Assembly (NCBI GenBank): GCA_017577565.1
Contig: PKRH01000026.1
Location: 1-31,925 of the forward strand
Direction: 5' to 3'
Origin: Thermoanaerobacterales bacterium
GTDB taxonomy: Bacteria > Actinomycetota > Acidimicrobiia > Acidimicrobiales > JACDCH01
Length of the DNA: 31,925 nucleotides
The stretch's first letter is position 1. Each line of letters opens with the position of its first letter. Made by a program: the position numbers and the translations under genes. Positions 14,632-22,797 of this stretch are shown here, piece by piece. Below the pieces are notes generated by a model. That model saw only the letters and a program-made list of their open reading frames with translations, did no database searches and was not told where the DNA came from.

Positions 14632-14837
14632 GGGTGTCCTCCGGGGTCGGCCACCGGCAGGAGCCGGGGCGCGTGTCGTCGTGGGTCGAGGGCGGCGAGC
14701 CGGGGGAGCGGGCTCGCCGCCGCCGGACGGCCCGGCGCGCCGGGTCCGGGCGCCGGGGAGCGGGCACGGCCGGGACGCGCCGGCCGGGGTCGTCGTGGGC
14801 GGCCGCACGCCACCGGGTGGCGGCGCGGCTCGCGGTG

Positions 14838-14954
14838 TCAGGCCGCGGCAGGCAGGCGGGACGCCGCCGGCGCCGGGGGCACCGCCGTCCGCCGGGTGGC
14901 GGGCACGGCGGCCACACGACGGTTGCTCGGCGTGCGAGCTGCGACGTCGATCAT
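14838..14954 (-). CDS. possible small protein, 38 aa
   Basis: A 38-residue ORF (MIDVAARTPSNRRVAA...) rich in Ala, Arg and Pro, preceded on the minus strand by GGGAGGGAGGTGG about 8 bases before the ATG. The SD is the main support. Composition is near that expected of noncoding GC-rich DNA after residue 15, so coding is uncertain. It lies between the aldehyde dehydrogenase terminator and the 43-residue ORF. The 206 bases between the two small ORFs (14632-14837) hold nothing I can support. Confidence 0.35.
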   Translation of the reverse strand: MIDVAARTPSNRRVAAVPATRRTAVPPAPAASRLPAAA

Positions 14955-15030
14955 CGTGTGGCCACCTCCCTCCCGGTGCGGCACCGGCGCTCGGCCGGTG
15001 AGGACGGGGCAAGCGTGCCGGGCCGCGGGT

Positions 15031-15062
15031 CGCCGGCGCCAGCGAATTTCGTGGTGCCGGCG
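15031..15062 (-). terminator. hairpin after the minus-strand aldehyde dehydrogenase
   Basis: An 11-bp stem with one mismatch (15031-15041 with 15052-15062) around a 10-base AT-containing loop begins about 5 bases after the stop of the aldehyde dehydrogenase. Position and GC content suit a terminator; no T-tract is present. Confidence 0.5.
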
Positions 15063-15067
15063 CGGGA

Positions 15068-16540
15068 TCAGCGGGGCAGGGCCACGTAGGTGGTCTCGAG
15101 GAACTCGTCGATGCCGACCCGGCCGCCCTCGCGGCCGAGCCCCGACTGCTTGACACCCCCGAACGGCGCCGCCGGGTCGGACACGACACCCCGGTTGAGC
15201 CCGACCATCCCGGCCTCGAGCGCCTCGCACACGGCGAGCGCCCGGTCGATGTCCCGGGTGTAGACGTAGGAGACCAGGCCGTAGGGGGTGTCGTTGGCGG
15301 CGGCCACGGCGGCGTCGGTGTCGTCGAAGCGCTGGATCGGCGCGACCGGCCCGAAGATCTCGGTGCGGGTCATCTCGGCCCCTGCCGGCACGTCGGTCAG
15401 CACGGTCGGCTCGAGGAAGTAGCCGGCCCCGGGCAGGGCCGCCCCGCCCGTCCGCACCTGCGCGCCGCCGGCGGTGGCCTCCTCGATCAGCCCGACCACC
15501 CGGTCCCGGGCCGGGCCGTCGATGAGCGGCCCGACGTCGACGCCCGGCTCGGTGCCGCGGCCCACGACGAGCGCGGCCATGCGCTCGGCCAGCCGGCGGG
15601 CGAACTCGTCGGCCACCGCGTCGTGCACGAGGAAGCGGTTGGCGGCGGTGCAGGCCTCGCCGCCGTTGCGCATCTTGGCCACCAGCGCCCCCTCGACGGC
15701 GGCGTCGAGGTCGGCGTCCTCGAACACGAGGAACGGCGCGTTCCCGCCCAGCTCGAGCGACACCCGCAGCACCTGGTCGGCCGAGCGGCGGATCAGGTGG
15801 CGCCCGACCTCGGTCGAGCCGGTGAACGACAGCTTGCGCAGCCGGGGGTCGGCGAGGACCGGGTCGGCCACCGCCTCGGGGTCGGACGCGGGCAGCACGG
15901 ACACCGCGCCGGCCGGCACCCCGGCCTCCTCCAGCAGCGCGGCCAGGGCCAGCATCGTGAGCGGCGTCTGCTCGGCGGGCTTGACCACGCTCGTGCACCC
16001 GGCGGCGAGCGCCGGCGCGATCTTCCGGGCGCCCATGGCCAGGGGGAAGTTCCAGGGCGTGATGAGCAGGCAGGGCCCGACCGGGCGGCGGGTGACGAGG
16101 ATGCGGCCCCGGCCGTCGGGGCTGGTGGCGTAGCTGCCCTCGATGCGGCAGGCCTCCTCGGAGAACCACCGGAAGAACTCGGCGGCGTAGGCCACCTCGC
16201 CCCGGCTCTCGGCCACGGGCTTGCCCATCTCCAGCGTGATGATCGTGGCCAGCCGCTCGCGGTCGCGCAGCAGCAGCTCGTGGATGCGCCGGAGCAGCTC
16301 GGCCCGCTCCCGGGGGGCGGTGGCGGCGAGGGCGGGCTGGGCGGCGGCCGCGGCGTCGAGCGCGGCGCGGGCCTCGTCCGGGCCGCAGTCGGCCACGGCG
16401 GCCAGCACCTCGCCGGTCGCCGGGTCCTCGACCGGGAAGGTGCGCCCGGTGTCCGTCCAGGTGCCGCCCACGAACGCGCCCAGGGGGACGCTGTCGAGGA
16501 CGGCGGCGGGGTCGTCGGTCCGGCGCTCGGCGGTGGTCAT
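15068..16540 (-). CDS. NAD(P)-dependent succinate-semialdehyde dehydrogenase family protein
   Basis: Oxidises an aldehyde to the acid, most likely succinate semialdehyde to succinate. The 490-residue protein has TPWNFPLAMGARKIAPALAAGC (Asn164), the FTGSTEVGR cofactor loop, LELGGNAP (Glu263) and NGGEACTAANRF with catalytic Cys297. The EACTAANR context is typical of actinobacterial GabD-type enzymes. The ATG follows GAGGAG at 6-base spacing. The stop is followed at once by a hairpin. It lies beside an IclR regulator on the same strand (83-base gap) and divergent from the betaine-importer operon, so it may supply a late step of the same pathway. The substrate is inferred from family. Confidence 0.9.
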   Translation of the reverse strand: MTTAERRTDDPAAVLDSVPLGAFVGGTWTDTGRTFPVEDPATGEVLAAVADCGPDEARAALDAAAAAQPALAATAPRERAELLRRIHELLLRDRERLATIITLEMGKPVAESRGEVAYAAEFFRWFSEEACRIEGSYATSPDGRGRILVTRRPVGPCLLITPWNFPLAMGARKIAPALAAGCTSVVKPAEQTPLTMLALAALLEEAGVPAGAVSVLPASDPEAVADPVLADPRLRKLSFTGSTEVGRHLIRRSADQVLRVSLELGGNAPFLVFEDADLDAAVEGALVAKMRNGGEACTAANRFLVHDAVADEFARRLAERMAALVVGRGTEPGVDVGPLIDGPARDRVVGLIEEATAGGAQVRTGGAALPGAGYFLEPTVLTDVPAGAEMTRTEIFGPVAPIQRFDDTDAAVAAANDTPYGLVSYVYTRDIDRALAVCEALEAGMVGLNRGVVSDPAAPFGGVKQSGLGREGGRVGIDEFLETTYVALPR

Positions 16541-16623
16541 CGGCTGCTCCTCGGGACGGGTCGGTGGGCGGACGGTGCGGCACCCGGCCCCTCTCGCCGC
16601 GGCGGCGGTCCGGGGCCGGGCGG

Positions 16624-17430
16624 TCAGGTGGGGCCGGTGGCGGGGCGGTCGGCGGCGGGCGGCATGCCCAGCGCCTCCGACAGCCGCCGGGCGGCGAGCG
16701 CGGTCGCCTCGCCCATCGCCCGCAGGCGGGCGTGCGACCGCTCCTTGCTGGCGCTGACGTTGACGGCCGCGACGATGCGGCCGTGGTGGTCGCGCACCGG
16801 CGCGGACGCCCCGATGAGGCCCGGTTCGAAGTCCTCGTCGACCAGCGCGTACCCCCGGCGCCGGGCGGCGCAGATCTCGCTCCACAGGCTGGCGGGGTCG
16901 GTGGTCCGGTTGCCGGGCCCGCCGCTGAAGTCGCCGCCGGCGAAGCGCTGCTCGATGAACGGCAGCTCGGCGTCCATCAGCAGGACCCGGCCGGCGGAGG
17001 TGCAGTGGGCCGGCACGACCCGGCCCTCCCACCCGGTCGCCCGGAACGAGTGCGACGGGGCGGGGACCGAGGCGACGGTCAGCACGCCGGTGCCGGCGAG
17101 CACGCACAGGTGCACGGTCTCGTCGAGCTGCTGGGCGAGCGCCTGCATGTGCGGGGGCGCGGTGCGCAGCAGGCGGTTGGGGCCGGCCTTGGCGGCGAGG
17201 GCGAACACCTCGGTGCCCAGCCGGTACTCGAGGGTGCGGACGTCGCGCTCGACGAGGCCGACCGCCTCGAGCGCCCGCATGGCCCGGGAGACCTGGCTCT
17301 TGTCGCGCCCGACGATCTCGGCGAGGCGCATGACGCCGAGCCCGCCCTGGTCGGGCGGGACGGTCGCGAGGGCCCGCAGCAGGTCGAGGTCGCGGGCCAG
17401 GCCACCGGCGCGGCGGGCGACGTCGGGCAT
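16624..17430 (-). CDS. IclR-family transcriptional regulator
   Basis: A 268-residue DNA-binding regulator. The N-terminal winged helix (about residues 10-75: LDLLRALATVP, MRLAEIVGRDKSQVSRAMRALEAVGLVERD) is followed by the IclR effector domain (LRTAPPHMQALAQQLDETVHLCVL, CTSAGRVLL, RGYALVDEDFEPGLIGASAPV, VNVSAS). IclR proteins usually control catabolic genes in response to a pathway metabolite. The gene is divergent from the importer/catabolic operon with a 101-base shared region, so it is the obvious candidate regulator. The start at 17430 is chosen because homology begins there and CACTGT lies 6 bases upstream; the frame is open a further 57 bases. Confidence 0.92.
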   Translation of the reverse strand: MPDVARRAGGLARDLDLLRALATVPPDQGGLGVMRLAEIVGRDKSQVSRAMRALEAVGLVERDVRTLEYRLGTEVFALAAKAGPNRLLRTAPPHMQALAQQLDETVHLCVLAGTGVLTVASVPAPSHSFRATGWEGRVVPAHCTSAGRVLLMDAELPFIEQRFAGGDFSGGPGNRTTDPASLWSEICAARRRGYALVDEDFEPGLIGASAPVRDHHGRIVAAVNVSASKERSHARLRAMGEATALAARRLSEALGMPPAADRPATGPT

Positions 17431-17436
17431 GGCGAC

Positions 17437-17442
17437 ACAGTG
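17437..17442 (-). promoter_or_regulatory. -10-like hexamer CACTGT for the IclR gene
   Basis: Minus-strand CACTGT ends 6 bases before the ATG at 17430. The 17431-17531 gap is the shared control region for the divergent IclR and importer genes; I found no clear operator palindrome in it. Confidence 0.3.
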
Positions 17443-17531
17443 CCCCGCGGGTGGCGCTGCCAACAATTCGCCTCTCGATCCCAGCAACCACCCTTGTCGC
17501 CCGCGAGACGGCCCGCGGACACTCCCCGGCC

Positions 17532-18179
17532 GTGAGCTTCACCGAGTGGCTCGACCGCAACCGCGACCAGGTGCGGGAGCTCGCGATCCAGCACGCCGAC
17601 CTCTGCCTGACCGCCGTCGTCGTGGCCGGGCTGCTCGGCGTCGCCCTCGGCGTGCTCGCCCACCGGTCGCGGCTGGCGACCGCCGCCGCCCAGGCCGGCA
17701 CGAGCGTCGTGTTCACGGTGCCGAGCCTGGCGCTCGTCGGGCTCCTCATCCCGGTCACCGGGCTGACCCGGGACACCGTCCTCGTCATGCTCGTGCTCTA
17801 CGCCCTGGTGCCGATCGTGCGGAACACGATCGCGGGCCTGCGCTCGGTCGACGGGGCGGTGCTCGAGGCCGCCCGGGGCATGGGCATGGGACCGGTGCGG
17901 CTGCTGCTGCGGGTGCAGCTGCCGCTGGCCTGGCCGGTGATCCTCGCCGGCCTGCGGGTCGGCACCCAGCTGGTGCTCGGGCTGGGGGCGATCGCCGTCT
18001 ACGTCACCCGCATCGGCCTCGGCGTGCTCATCGACGCGGGCCTCGCCCGCTTCGGCATGCCGAACTCCGTCAACCAGGCCCTGGCCGGGACGCTCGGTGT
18101 CGCCGTGCTGGCCGTGGCCTTCGACCTGGCCTGGCAGGTCGTGGGCCGCCTGACCACGCCGAGGGGGATCCGTGCCTGA
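17532..18179 (+). CDS. osmoprotectant ABC transporter permease (first copy)
   Basis: Membrane component of a ProW/OpuCB-type importer for betaine- or choline-like compounds. The 215-residue protein has about five hydrophobic helices and the EAA loop that docks on the ATPase (DGAVLEAARGMGMGPVRLLLRVQLPLAWP). FTVPSLALVGLLIPV is typical of this family. The GTG at 17532 gives MSFTEWL, the usual N-terminus; the upstream open frame (from 17451) lacks homology. First gene of the plus-strand operon; its end overlaps the ATPase gene by 8 bases. Confidence 0.9.
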   Translation: MSFTEWLDRNRDQVRELAIQHADLCLTAVVVAGLLGVALGVLAHRSRLATAAAQAGTSVVFTVPSLALVGLLIPVTGLTRDTVLVMLVLYALVPIVRNTIAGLRSVDGAVLEAARGMGMGPVRLLLRVQLPLAWPVILAGLRVGTQLVLGLGAIAVYVTRIGLGVLIDAGLARFGMPNSVNQALAGTLGVAVLAVAFDLAWQVVGRLTTPRGIRA

Positions 18180-19371
18180 CCGCACCGACGCCGGGCGACC
18201 GATGCTGCGCCTGCGCGAGCTCACCAAGCGCTACCGGGGCCAGGACCGGCCGGCCGTCGACCGGCTGTCGCTGGACGTCGCCGCCGGCGAGCTCATGGTC
18301 TTCGTCGGTCCCTCGGGCTGCGGCAAGACGACGACGCTGAAGATGATCAACCGGCTCGTCGAGCCGACCTCGGGCTCGATCGAGCTGGACGGCGAGGACG
18401 TCACCCACGTCGACCCCAACCGCCTGCGCCGGCGGATCGGCTACGTCATCCAGCAGACGGGCCTGCTGCCCCACCTGACGGTGGGGGCCAACGTGGCGCT
18501 CGTCCCCCGCCTGCTGGGCTGGCCCTCGGCCCGGGTGCGGGCCCGCGTCGACGAGATGCTCGAGCTCGTCGGCCTCGACCCGGCGGAGCACCGGGACCGC
18601 TACCCCCGGGAGCTGTCCGGCGGGCAGCAGCAGCGGGTCGGCGTGGCCCGGGCGCTCGCCGGCGATCCGCCGGTGCTGCTGATGGACGAGCCCTTCGGCG
18701 CCACCGACCCGCTCACCCGCGAGCGGCTGCAGAACGAGCTGCTCCGCGTCCAGGCCGAGGTCCGCAAGACGATCGTCCTCGTCACCCACGACATCGACGA
18801 GGCGATCAAGCTGGGCGACCGCATCGCGGTCTTCGGCGAGCGGTCGCGCCTCGCCCAGGTCGGCACGCCCGACGAGGTCCTGGGCCGGCCGGCCGACCCC
18901 TACGTCAAGCGGTTCGTCGGCGCCGGCGCCTCGCTGAAGCGGCTGCACCTCGTGCGGCTCGACGCCGTGCCCGCCCGGCCCTTCCCCACGGCCCGGGTGA
19001 CCGACGACCCCGCGCTCGTGCGGGACCTCGTGGTCCGCTCGCGCTCGGGCAGCGTGCTGCTGCTCGACGCGGCCGAGCGCCCCGTCGCCTGGGTGGCGGC
19101 CGACGACCTCACCCCGCTGCCCGCCGACCTCGCCGGGGTGGGGCTGCCGGCGACGGCCACGCTGACGGCCGAGGCCACGCTCCACGACGCGCTCGACGTC
19201 ATGCTGGGCACCGACGGCGCGGGTGTGATCCTCGTGGACGGGGACGGCCGGTTCCGGGGCGTCGTCGGCCTGGACGAGGTGATGGCCCACGTCGCCCGGC
19301 TGCACGCCGAGTCCCGACGCCACGACGTCGCCGCGGCCGCGGCCCTGGGGAGCGCCGAGGGGGCGGCGTGA
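18172..19371 (+). CDS. osmoprotectant ABC transporter ATP-binding protein with C-terminal CBS-like region
   Basis: Powers the betaine/choline-type importer. In the 399-residue protein the Walker A is GPSGCGKT (46-53), followed by the Q-loop near YVIQQTGLLPHLTV, the signature LSGGQQQRVGVARALAGDPPVLLMDEPFGATD and the H-loop LVTHDIDEA. The last 120 or so residues look like CBS domains (MLGTDGAGVILVDGDGRFRGVVGLDEVM), which in OpuA/OpuC-type systems sense ionic strength or nucleotides. It starts with GTG inside the end of the first permease and overlaps the second permease by 4 bases. Confidence 0.93.
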   Translation: MPDRTDAGRPMLRLRELTKRYRGQDRPAVDRLSLDVAAGELMVFVGPSGCGKTTTLKMINRLVEPTSGSIELDGEDVTHVDPNRLRRRIGYVIQQTGLLPHLTVGANVALVPRLLGWPSARVRARVDEMLELVGLDPAEHRDRYPRELSGGQQQRVGVARALAGDPPVLLMDEPFGATDPLTRERLQNELLRVQAEVRKTIVLVTHDIDEAIKLGDRIAVFGERSRLAQVGTPDEVLGRPADPYVKRFVGAGASLKRLHLVRLDAVPARPFPTARVTDDPALVRDLVVRSRSGSVLLLDAAERPVAWVAADDLTPLPADLAGVGLPATATLTAEATLHDALDVMLGTDGAGVILVDGDGRFRGVVGLDEVMAHVARLHAESRRHDVAAAAALGSAEGAA

Positions 19372-20108
19372 GCGGCGGGGGACGAGGCCGCTGGGCCGGT
19401 CTGGCCGCCCGGCCGCTGGTCGTCGCCCTGCTGCTCGGCGGCCTGTGGCTGTGGCTGCGGGGCCAGGAGCTCGACTCCATCGAACGGCGCACGATCAACG
19501 CCGACTACCTGCTGCGGGCCACCCGCGAGCACCTGTGGCTCACCGTCGTCGCCACCCTCGCCGTGGCCGCGCTGGCGCTGCCGCTCGGTGTCCTGCTGAC
19601 CCGCCCCGCCCTCCGGCGGGTGGCGCCCGGCGTGCTCACCGTCCTCGGCGTCGGCCAGGCCGTGCCCGCCTACGGCGTCATGGTGCTGCTCACGCTGCGG
19701 TTCGGCGTCGGCTTCCGCGTCGCGGCGGTCGCCCTCGTCGCCTACTCGCTGCTGCCGGTGCTGCGCAACGTCGTGACCGGCATCGGCCAGGTCGACCCGG
19801 CGCTGGTCGAGGCCGGCCGGGGCATGGGCATGAGCCGGGCCGCCGTGCTGTGGCGCATCGAGCTGCCGCTCGCCGTGCCGGTCGTGCTCACCGGGCTGCG
19901 GACCGCGATGGTGATCGGCGCGGGCGTCGCCACGCTCGCCACCTTCGTCGGCGCCGGCGGCCTGGGCGACATCATCATCAACGGCATCAAGCTCGGCCGC
20001 ACACCGGTGCTGGTCACGGGCTCGGTGCTGTGCGCCTGCGTCGCGCTGGCCCTCGACTGGGCCGGCGCCGTGGCCGAGCGGGCGCTGAGCCCCCGGGGGG
20101 TGTCGTGA
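19368..20108 (+). CDS. osmoprotectant ABC transporter permease (second copy)
   Basis: Second membrane subunit of the importer, 246 residues. It has an N-terminal hydrophobic helix (ARPLVVALLLGGLWLWL), a periplasmic stretch, then the core helices and EAA loop (DPALVEAGRGMGMSRAAVLWRIELPLAVP). The C-terminal AGGLGDIIINGI is characteristic of ProW/OpuCD proteins. It starts with GTG in a 4-base overlap with the ATPase gene. The permease-ATPase-permease-binding-protein order differs from Bacillus OpuC but the four parts are complete. Confidence 0.92.
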   Translation: MSGGGRGRWAGLAARPLVVALLLGGLWLWLRGQELDSIERRTINADYLLRATREHLWLTVVATLAVAALALPLGVLLTRPALRRVAPGVLTVLGVGQAVPAYGVMVLLTLRFGVGFRVAAVALVAYSLLPVLRNVVTGIGQVDPALVEAGRGMGMSRAAVLWRIELPLAVPVVLTGLRTAMVIGAGVATLATFVGAGGLGDIIINGIKLGRTPVLVTGSVLCACVALALDWAGAVAERALSPRGVS

Positions 20109-20161
20109 GCCGCGCGCCCGCACCGCCCCGCCGTCCCCGTCCCGGAACCCGAGGGAGGACC

Positions 20162-21136
20162 ATGACCACGTCCCGACGTCACCGGGCCGCCGCGCTCGCG
20201 GCCGCCCTGCTGCTGGCCCTGGCCGCCGCGGGGTGCGGCGGCGACGACGAGAGCGGTGCCTCGCCGTCCGGCGGGGGCGCCGACGGCCCCGGGGTGCTCG
20301 AGGGCGCGTCGTTCACCGTCGGCTCGAAGGACTTCGGCGAGAACATCGCCCTCGGCCAGATGATGATCCTCCTGCTCGAGCGGGAGGGCGCGACCGTCGA
20401 GGACAAGACGAACATCAAGGGGACCGTCAACACCCGCACCGCCCTCGTGTCGGGCGAGATCGACATGTACTGGGAGTACACCGGCACCGGGTGGGTGACG
20501 ATCCTCCAGCACACCGAGCCCCTCGACAGCCCCGAGGAGCAGTACGAGGCGGTCGCCCGGGAGGACCTGGAGCGCAACGGCATCCAGTGGTCGCCGCCGG
20601 CCGAGGTGGACAACACCTACGCCTTCGCCACCCTGCGGGAGACCGCCGAGGAGCTGGACGTCGCCACGCTGTCGGACGTGGCCGAGCTGGCCCGCACCGA
20701 CCCGGACGAGGTCACGTTCTGCATCGAGAGCGAGTTCTCGACCCGGGACGACGGCATGCCCGGCCTGCTCGCGGCCTACGGCATCGAGGTGCCCGAGGGG
20801 AACGTCCACGTCCTCGACGGCGGCGTCATCTACACGGAGACGCGGAAGGGCGAGCTGTGCAACTTCGGCGAGGTGTTCAACACCTCGGGCCACATCGAGC
20901 CGCTGGGCCTCGTCGTGCTGGAGGACGACCTCGGCTTCTTCCCCACCTACCAGCCGGCGCTCACCGCCAGGGCCGAGCTGTACGCCGAGCACCCCGAGGT
21001 GCTCGACCTGGTCGAGGAGCTGCTGCCCCACCTGGACGTGGCCGAGATGCGGGCCATCAACGAGCGGATCGAGGTCGACGGCGAGGACCCCCGCACGGTG
21101 GTCGAGGAGTGGATGACCGAGGAGGGGCTGCTGTGA
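20162..21136 (+). CDS. osmoprotectant ABC transporter substrate-binding lipoprotein (OpuBC/ProX-like)
   Basis: Extracellular, lipid-anchored receptor of the importer, 324 residues. It begins with a basic-hydrophobic signal and lipobox (LAAAGC), then a Gly/Ser-rich spacer and the OpuAC domain: FTVGSKDFGENIALGQM, INTRTALVSGEIDMYWEYTGTGW, then a two-lobed binding protein. Family members bind quaternary amines such as glycine betaine, choline or carnitine through a cage of aromatic residues; Tyr/Trp are present around DMYWEYTGTGW, but I cannot assign the ligand. A 53-base gap with a GGGAGGA SD precedes its ATG. Its stop overlaps the next start (GTGA). Confidence 0.92.
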   Translation: MTTSRRHRAAALAAALLLALAAAGCGGDDESGASPSGGGADGPGVLEGASFTVGSKDFGENIALGQMMILLLEREGATVEDKTNIKGTVNTRTALVSGEIDMYWEYTGTGWVTILQHTEPLDSPEEQYEAVAREDLERNGIQWSPPAEVDNTYAFATLRETAEELDVATLSDVAELARTDPDEVTFCIESEFSTRDDGMPGLLAAYGIEVPEGNVHVLDGGVIYTETRKGELCNFGEVFNTSGHIEPLGLVVLEDDLGFFPTYQPALTARAELYAEHPEVLDLVEELLPHLDVAEMRAINERIEVDGEDPRTVVEEWMTEEGLL

Positions 21137-21681
21137 CCGGGCCGGCACCGTCCGCGGCGCCGGCCCTCGCCACCCAGGTCGGCGAGGCCTTCGTCGGCGA
21201 GGGTCCGGCCGCCGCCCACGTCAACACCGTGCTCGGGGCCAGGGGCGGCCCGGTCGAGGCGGCGTGGGCGACCGCGCTCGCCACGCCCCGGCCCGGCCAC
21301 GTGCCCTTCGTCGCCTGCGTCCGGCCCAACGTGGCGGCCAAGCCGGCGACCGTGTTCGTCAACAAGGCCACCGTCGAGGGCGAGGTGCACGCCTCCCTCA
21401 CGTGGGGCCCGGCCCAGGCCGGGGTGGCGGCGGGTGTGGCCGACGCGGTGCGCGACGGGATCGTGCCCGCCCACCTCGTCGACGACCTCCTGCTCATCGC
21501 CGCCGTCTGGGTCGACCCCGGGGCCACCCCCGACCTGGCCGGCGCCGTCTACCGGAACAACCGCGAGGCCACCCGGGCGGCGCTGGCCGCCGGCGCCGAG
21601 GGCCGCCCGGCGCTCGACGACGTCCTCGCCGCCGCCGGGGCCCCGTCCAACGCCCACTTCGACCCCACCCAGGTCACGTGA
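21133..21681 (+). CDS. formaldehyde-activating enzyme (Fae) homologue
   Basis: Fae condenses formaldehyde with tetrahydromethanopterin to methylene-H4MPT. The 182-residue protein matches the family along its length: GEAFVGEGPAAAHVNTVLG with the catalytic-type His29, GARGGPVEAAWATAL, VRPNVAAKPATVFVNKATV (Lys78), WGPAQAGVAAGVADAV (GPAQ 92-95), IVPAHLVDDLLLIAAVWV and NNREATRAAL. Two positions differ from methylotroph Fae as I remember it: HID is HVN after the catalytic His, and the FIHPEA-type segment is WVDPGA. This may therefore be one of the Fae-like paralogues. The GTG start overlaps the binding-protein stop by 4 bases, tying it to the importer. No other H4MPT enzyme is in the window. Fold call firm, activity unproven. 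Confidence 0.85.
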   Translation: MTGPAPSAAPALATQVGEAFVGEGPAAAHVNTVLGARGGPVEAAWATALATPRPGHVPFVACVRPNVAAKPATVFVNKATVEGEVHASLTWGPAQAGVAAGVADAVRDGIVPAHLVDDLLLIAAVWVDPGATPDLAGAVYRNNREATRAALAAGAEGRPALDDVLAAAGAPSNAHFDPTQVT

Positions 21682-22796
21682 AGATCACCGACATCCGCAT
21701 CACCCGGCTCGAGCTGCCCCTCGACCCGCCGTTCGCCGCCGCCTGGGACCCGGTCCCGCGCCGCACGTTCCCCGCCTCCCTCGTCCGTGTCGAGACCGAC
21801 GAGGGCATCGTCGGCGTCGGCTCGGGCGACACGATGGACGGGTTCTCGGCGTTCCGGCACCTGTTCATCGGCGAGGACCCCCGGGCCATCGCCCGCCACG
21901 TCCGCACGCTGGAGACGATCGCCCACCACGCCGGCCGGTACTGGCCGCTGGAGGCGGCGCTGTGGGACATCATCGGCCAGGCCTACGGCCAGCCGGTGGC
22001 CCGGCTGTTCGGCGGCGCGCTCGACCGGCTGCCGGCCTACGCGTCCTGCGGGATGCTCCTGCCGCCCGAGGCCCGGGCCGAGGCGGCCCTCGCCCGGCGG
22101 GAGGAGGGCTTCCGCGCCATCAAGATCCGCATCGACCGCCGGCGGATCGACGAGGGCCTGGCCGCGGTGCGGGCCACCCGGGCGGCCGTCGGGGACTCGA
22201 TGGCGATCATGGTCGACATGAACCAGGCGTGGCGGATGGCGGGCGACATCGCCGCCGCCACCGACCTGCCGACCGCCCGTCGCACCGCCGAGGCGCTGCG
22301 CGAGCTCGACGTGCTGTGGATGGAGGAGCCGCTGCCCGAGCACCGCCTGCGCGACCTGGCGGCGCTGCGGGCCGCCACCGGCGTGCGGGTGTCGGGCGGC
22401 GAGATGGCGCGCACCTTCCACCAGCTGGTCGAGGCGGTGCAGGCCGACGCCCTCGACGTGCTGCAGCCCGACGTGGTGCTGGCGGTCGGGATGCTGCGGG
22501 CCCGCACGATCGGTGAGCTGGCGCTGGCCGCCAACCGCTGGTTCACGCCCCACACCTGGACCAACGGCATCGGCCTGCTGGCCAACCTGCACGTCGTCGC
22601 CGGCGTGGGCGGCGGGCCGTACGTCGAGTTCCCCTACGACCCGCCGGGGTGGACCTGCGAGCGGCGCGACTTCATGCTCGCCGAGCCCATCCGGATCGAG
22701 CCCGACGGCACCGTCGCGGTGCCCGACCGGCCGGGCCTCGGCGTCGTGCTCGACGAGGACGCGATCCGCCGCTACGCCTGCGGCGAGGAGCGCTGA
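21678..22796 (+). CDS. mandelate-racemase-like enolase-superfamily enzyme
   Basis: A Mg-dependent enzyme that removes a proton alpha to a carboxylate, then racemises, dehydrates or isomerises. The 372-residue protein has the capping domain (1-120) and a TIM barrel. Visible active-site residues are Lys149 in IKIR (a K-x-R motif), metal ligands Asp180 (VDMNQAW), Glu216 (WMEEPL) and Glu242 (SGGEMA), and an Asp265/His292 pair (LQPD; FTPHTW). The Asp-His pair plus Lys places it in the mandelate-racemase subgroup (acid-sugar dehydratases, racemases), not the two-lysine group that holds betaine epimerases such as HpbD. The GTG start overlaps the Fae stop by 4 bases. The substrate cannot be read from sequence. 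Confidence 0.88.
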   Translation: MKITDIRITRLELPLDPPFAAAWDPVPRRTFPASLVRVETDEGIVGVGSGDTMDGFSAFRHLFIGEDPRAIARHVRTLETIAHHAGRYWPLEAALWDIIGQAYGQPVARLFGGALDRLPAYASCGMLLPPEARAEAALARREEGFRAIKIRIDRRRIDEGLAAVRATRAAVGDSMAIMVDMNQAWRMAGDIAAATDLPTARRTAEALRELDVLWMEEPLPEHRLRDLAALRAATGVRVSGGEMARTFHQLVEAVQADALDVLQPDVVLAVGMLRARTIGELALAANRWFTPHTWTNGIGLLANLHVVAGVGGGPYVEFPYDPPGWTCERRDFMLAEPIRIEPDGTVAVPDRPGLGVVLDEDAIRRYACGEER

Positions 22797-22797
22797 G

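Noticed and set aside
11665..15153. 1162-codon plus-strand open frame across the M50 gene, HD gene and murA
   Set aside because: No recognisable domain, runs opposite or out of frame with supported genes; product of GC-rich codon bias.
21678..22796. Assignment of the enolase-superfamily gene as a hydroxyproline-betaine epimerase (HpbD)
   Set aside because: Active-site pattern is K-x-R with Asp/His dyad, not the paired lysines of that subgroup.
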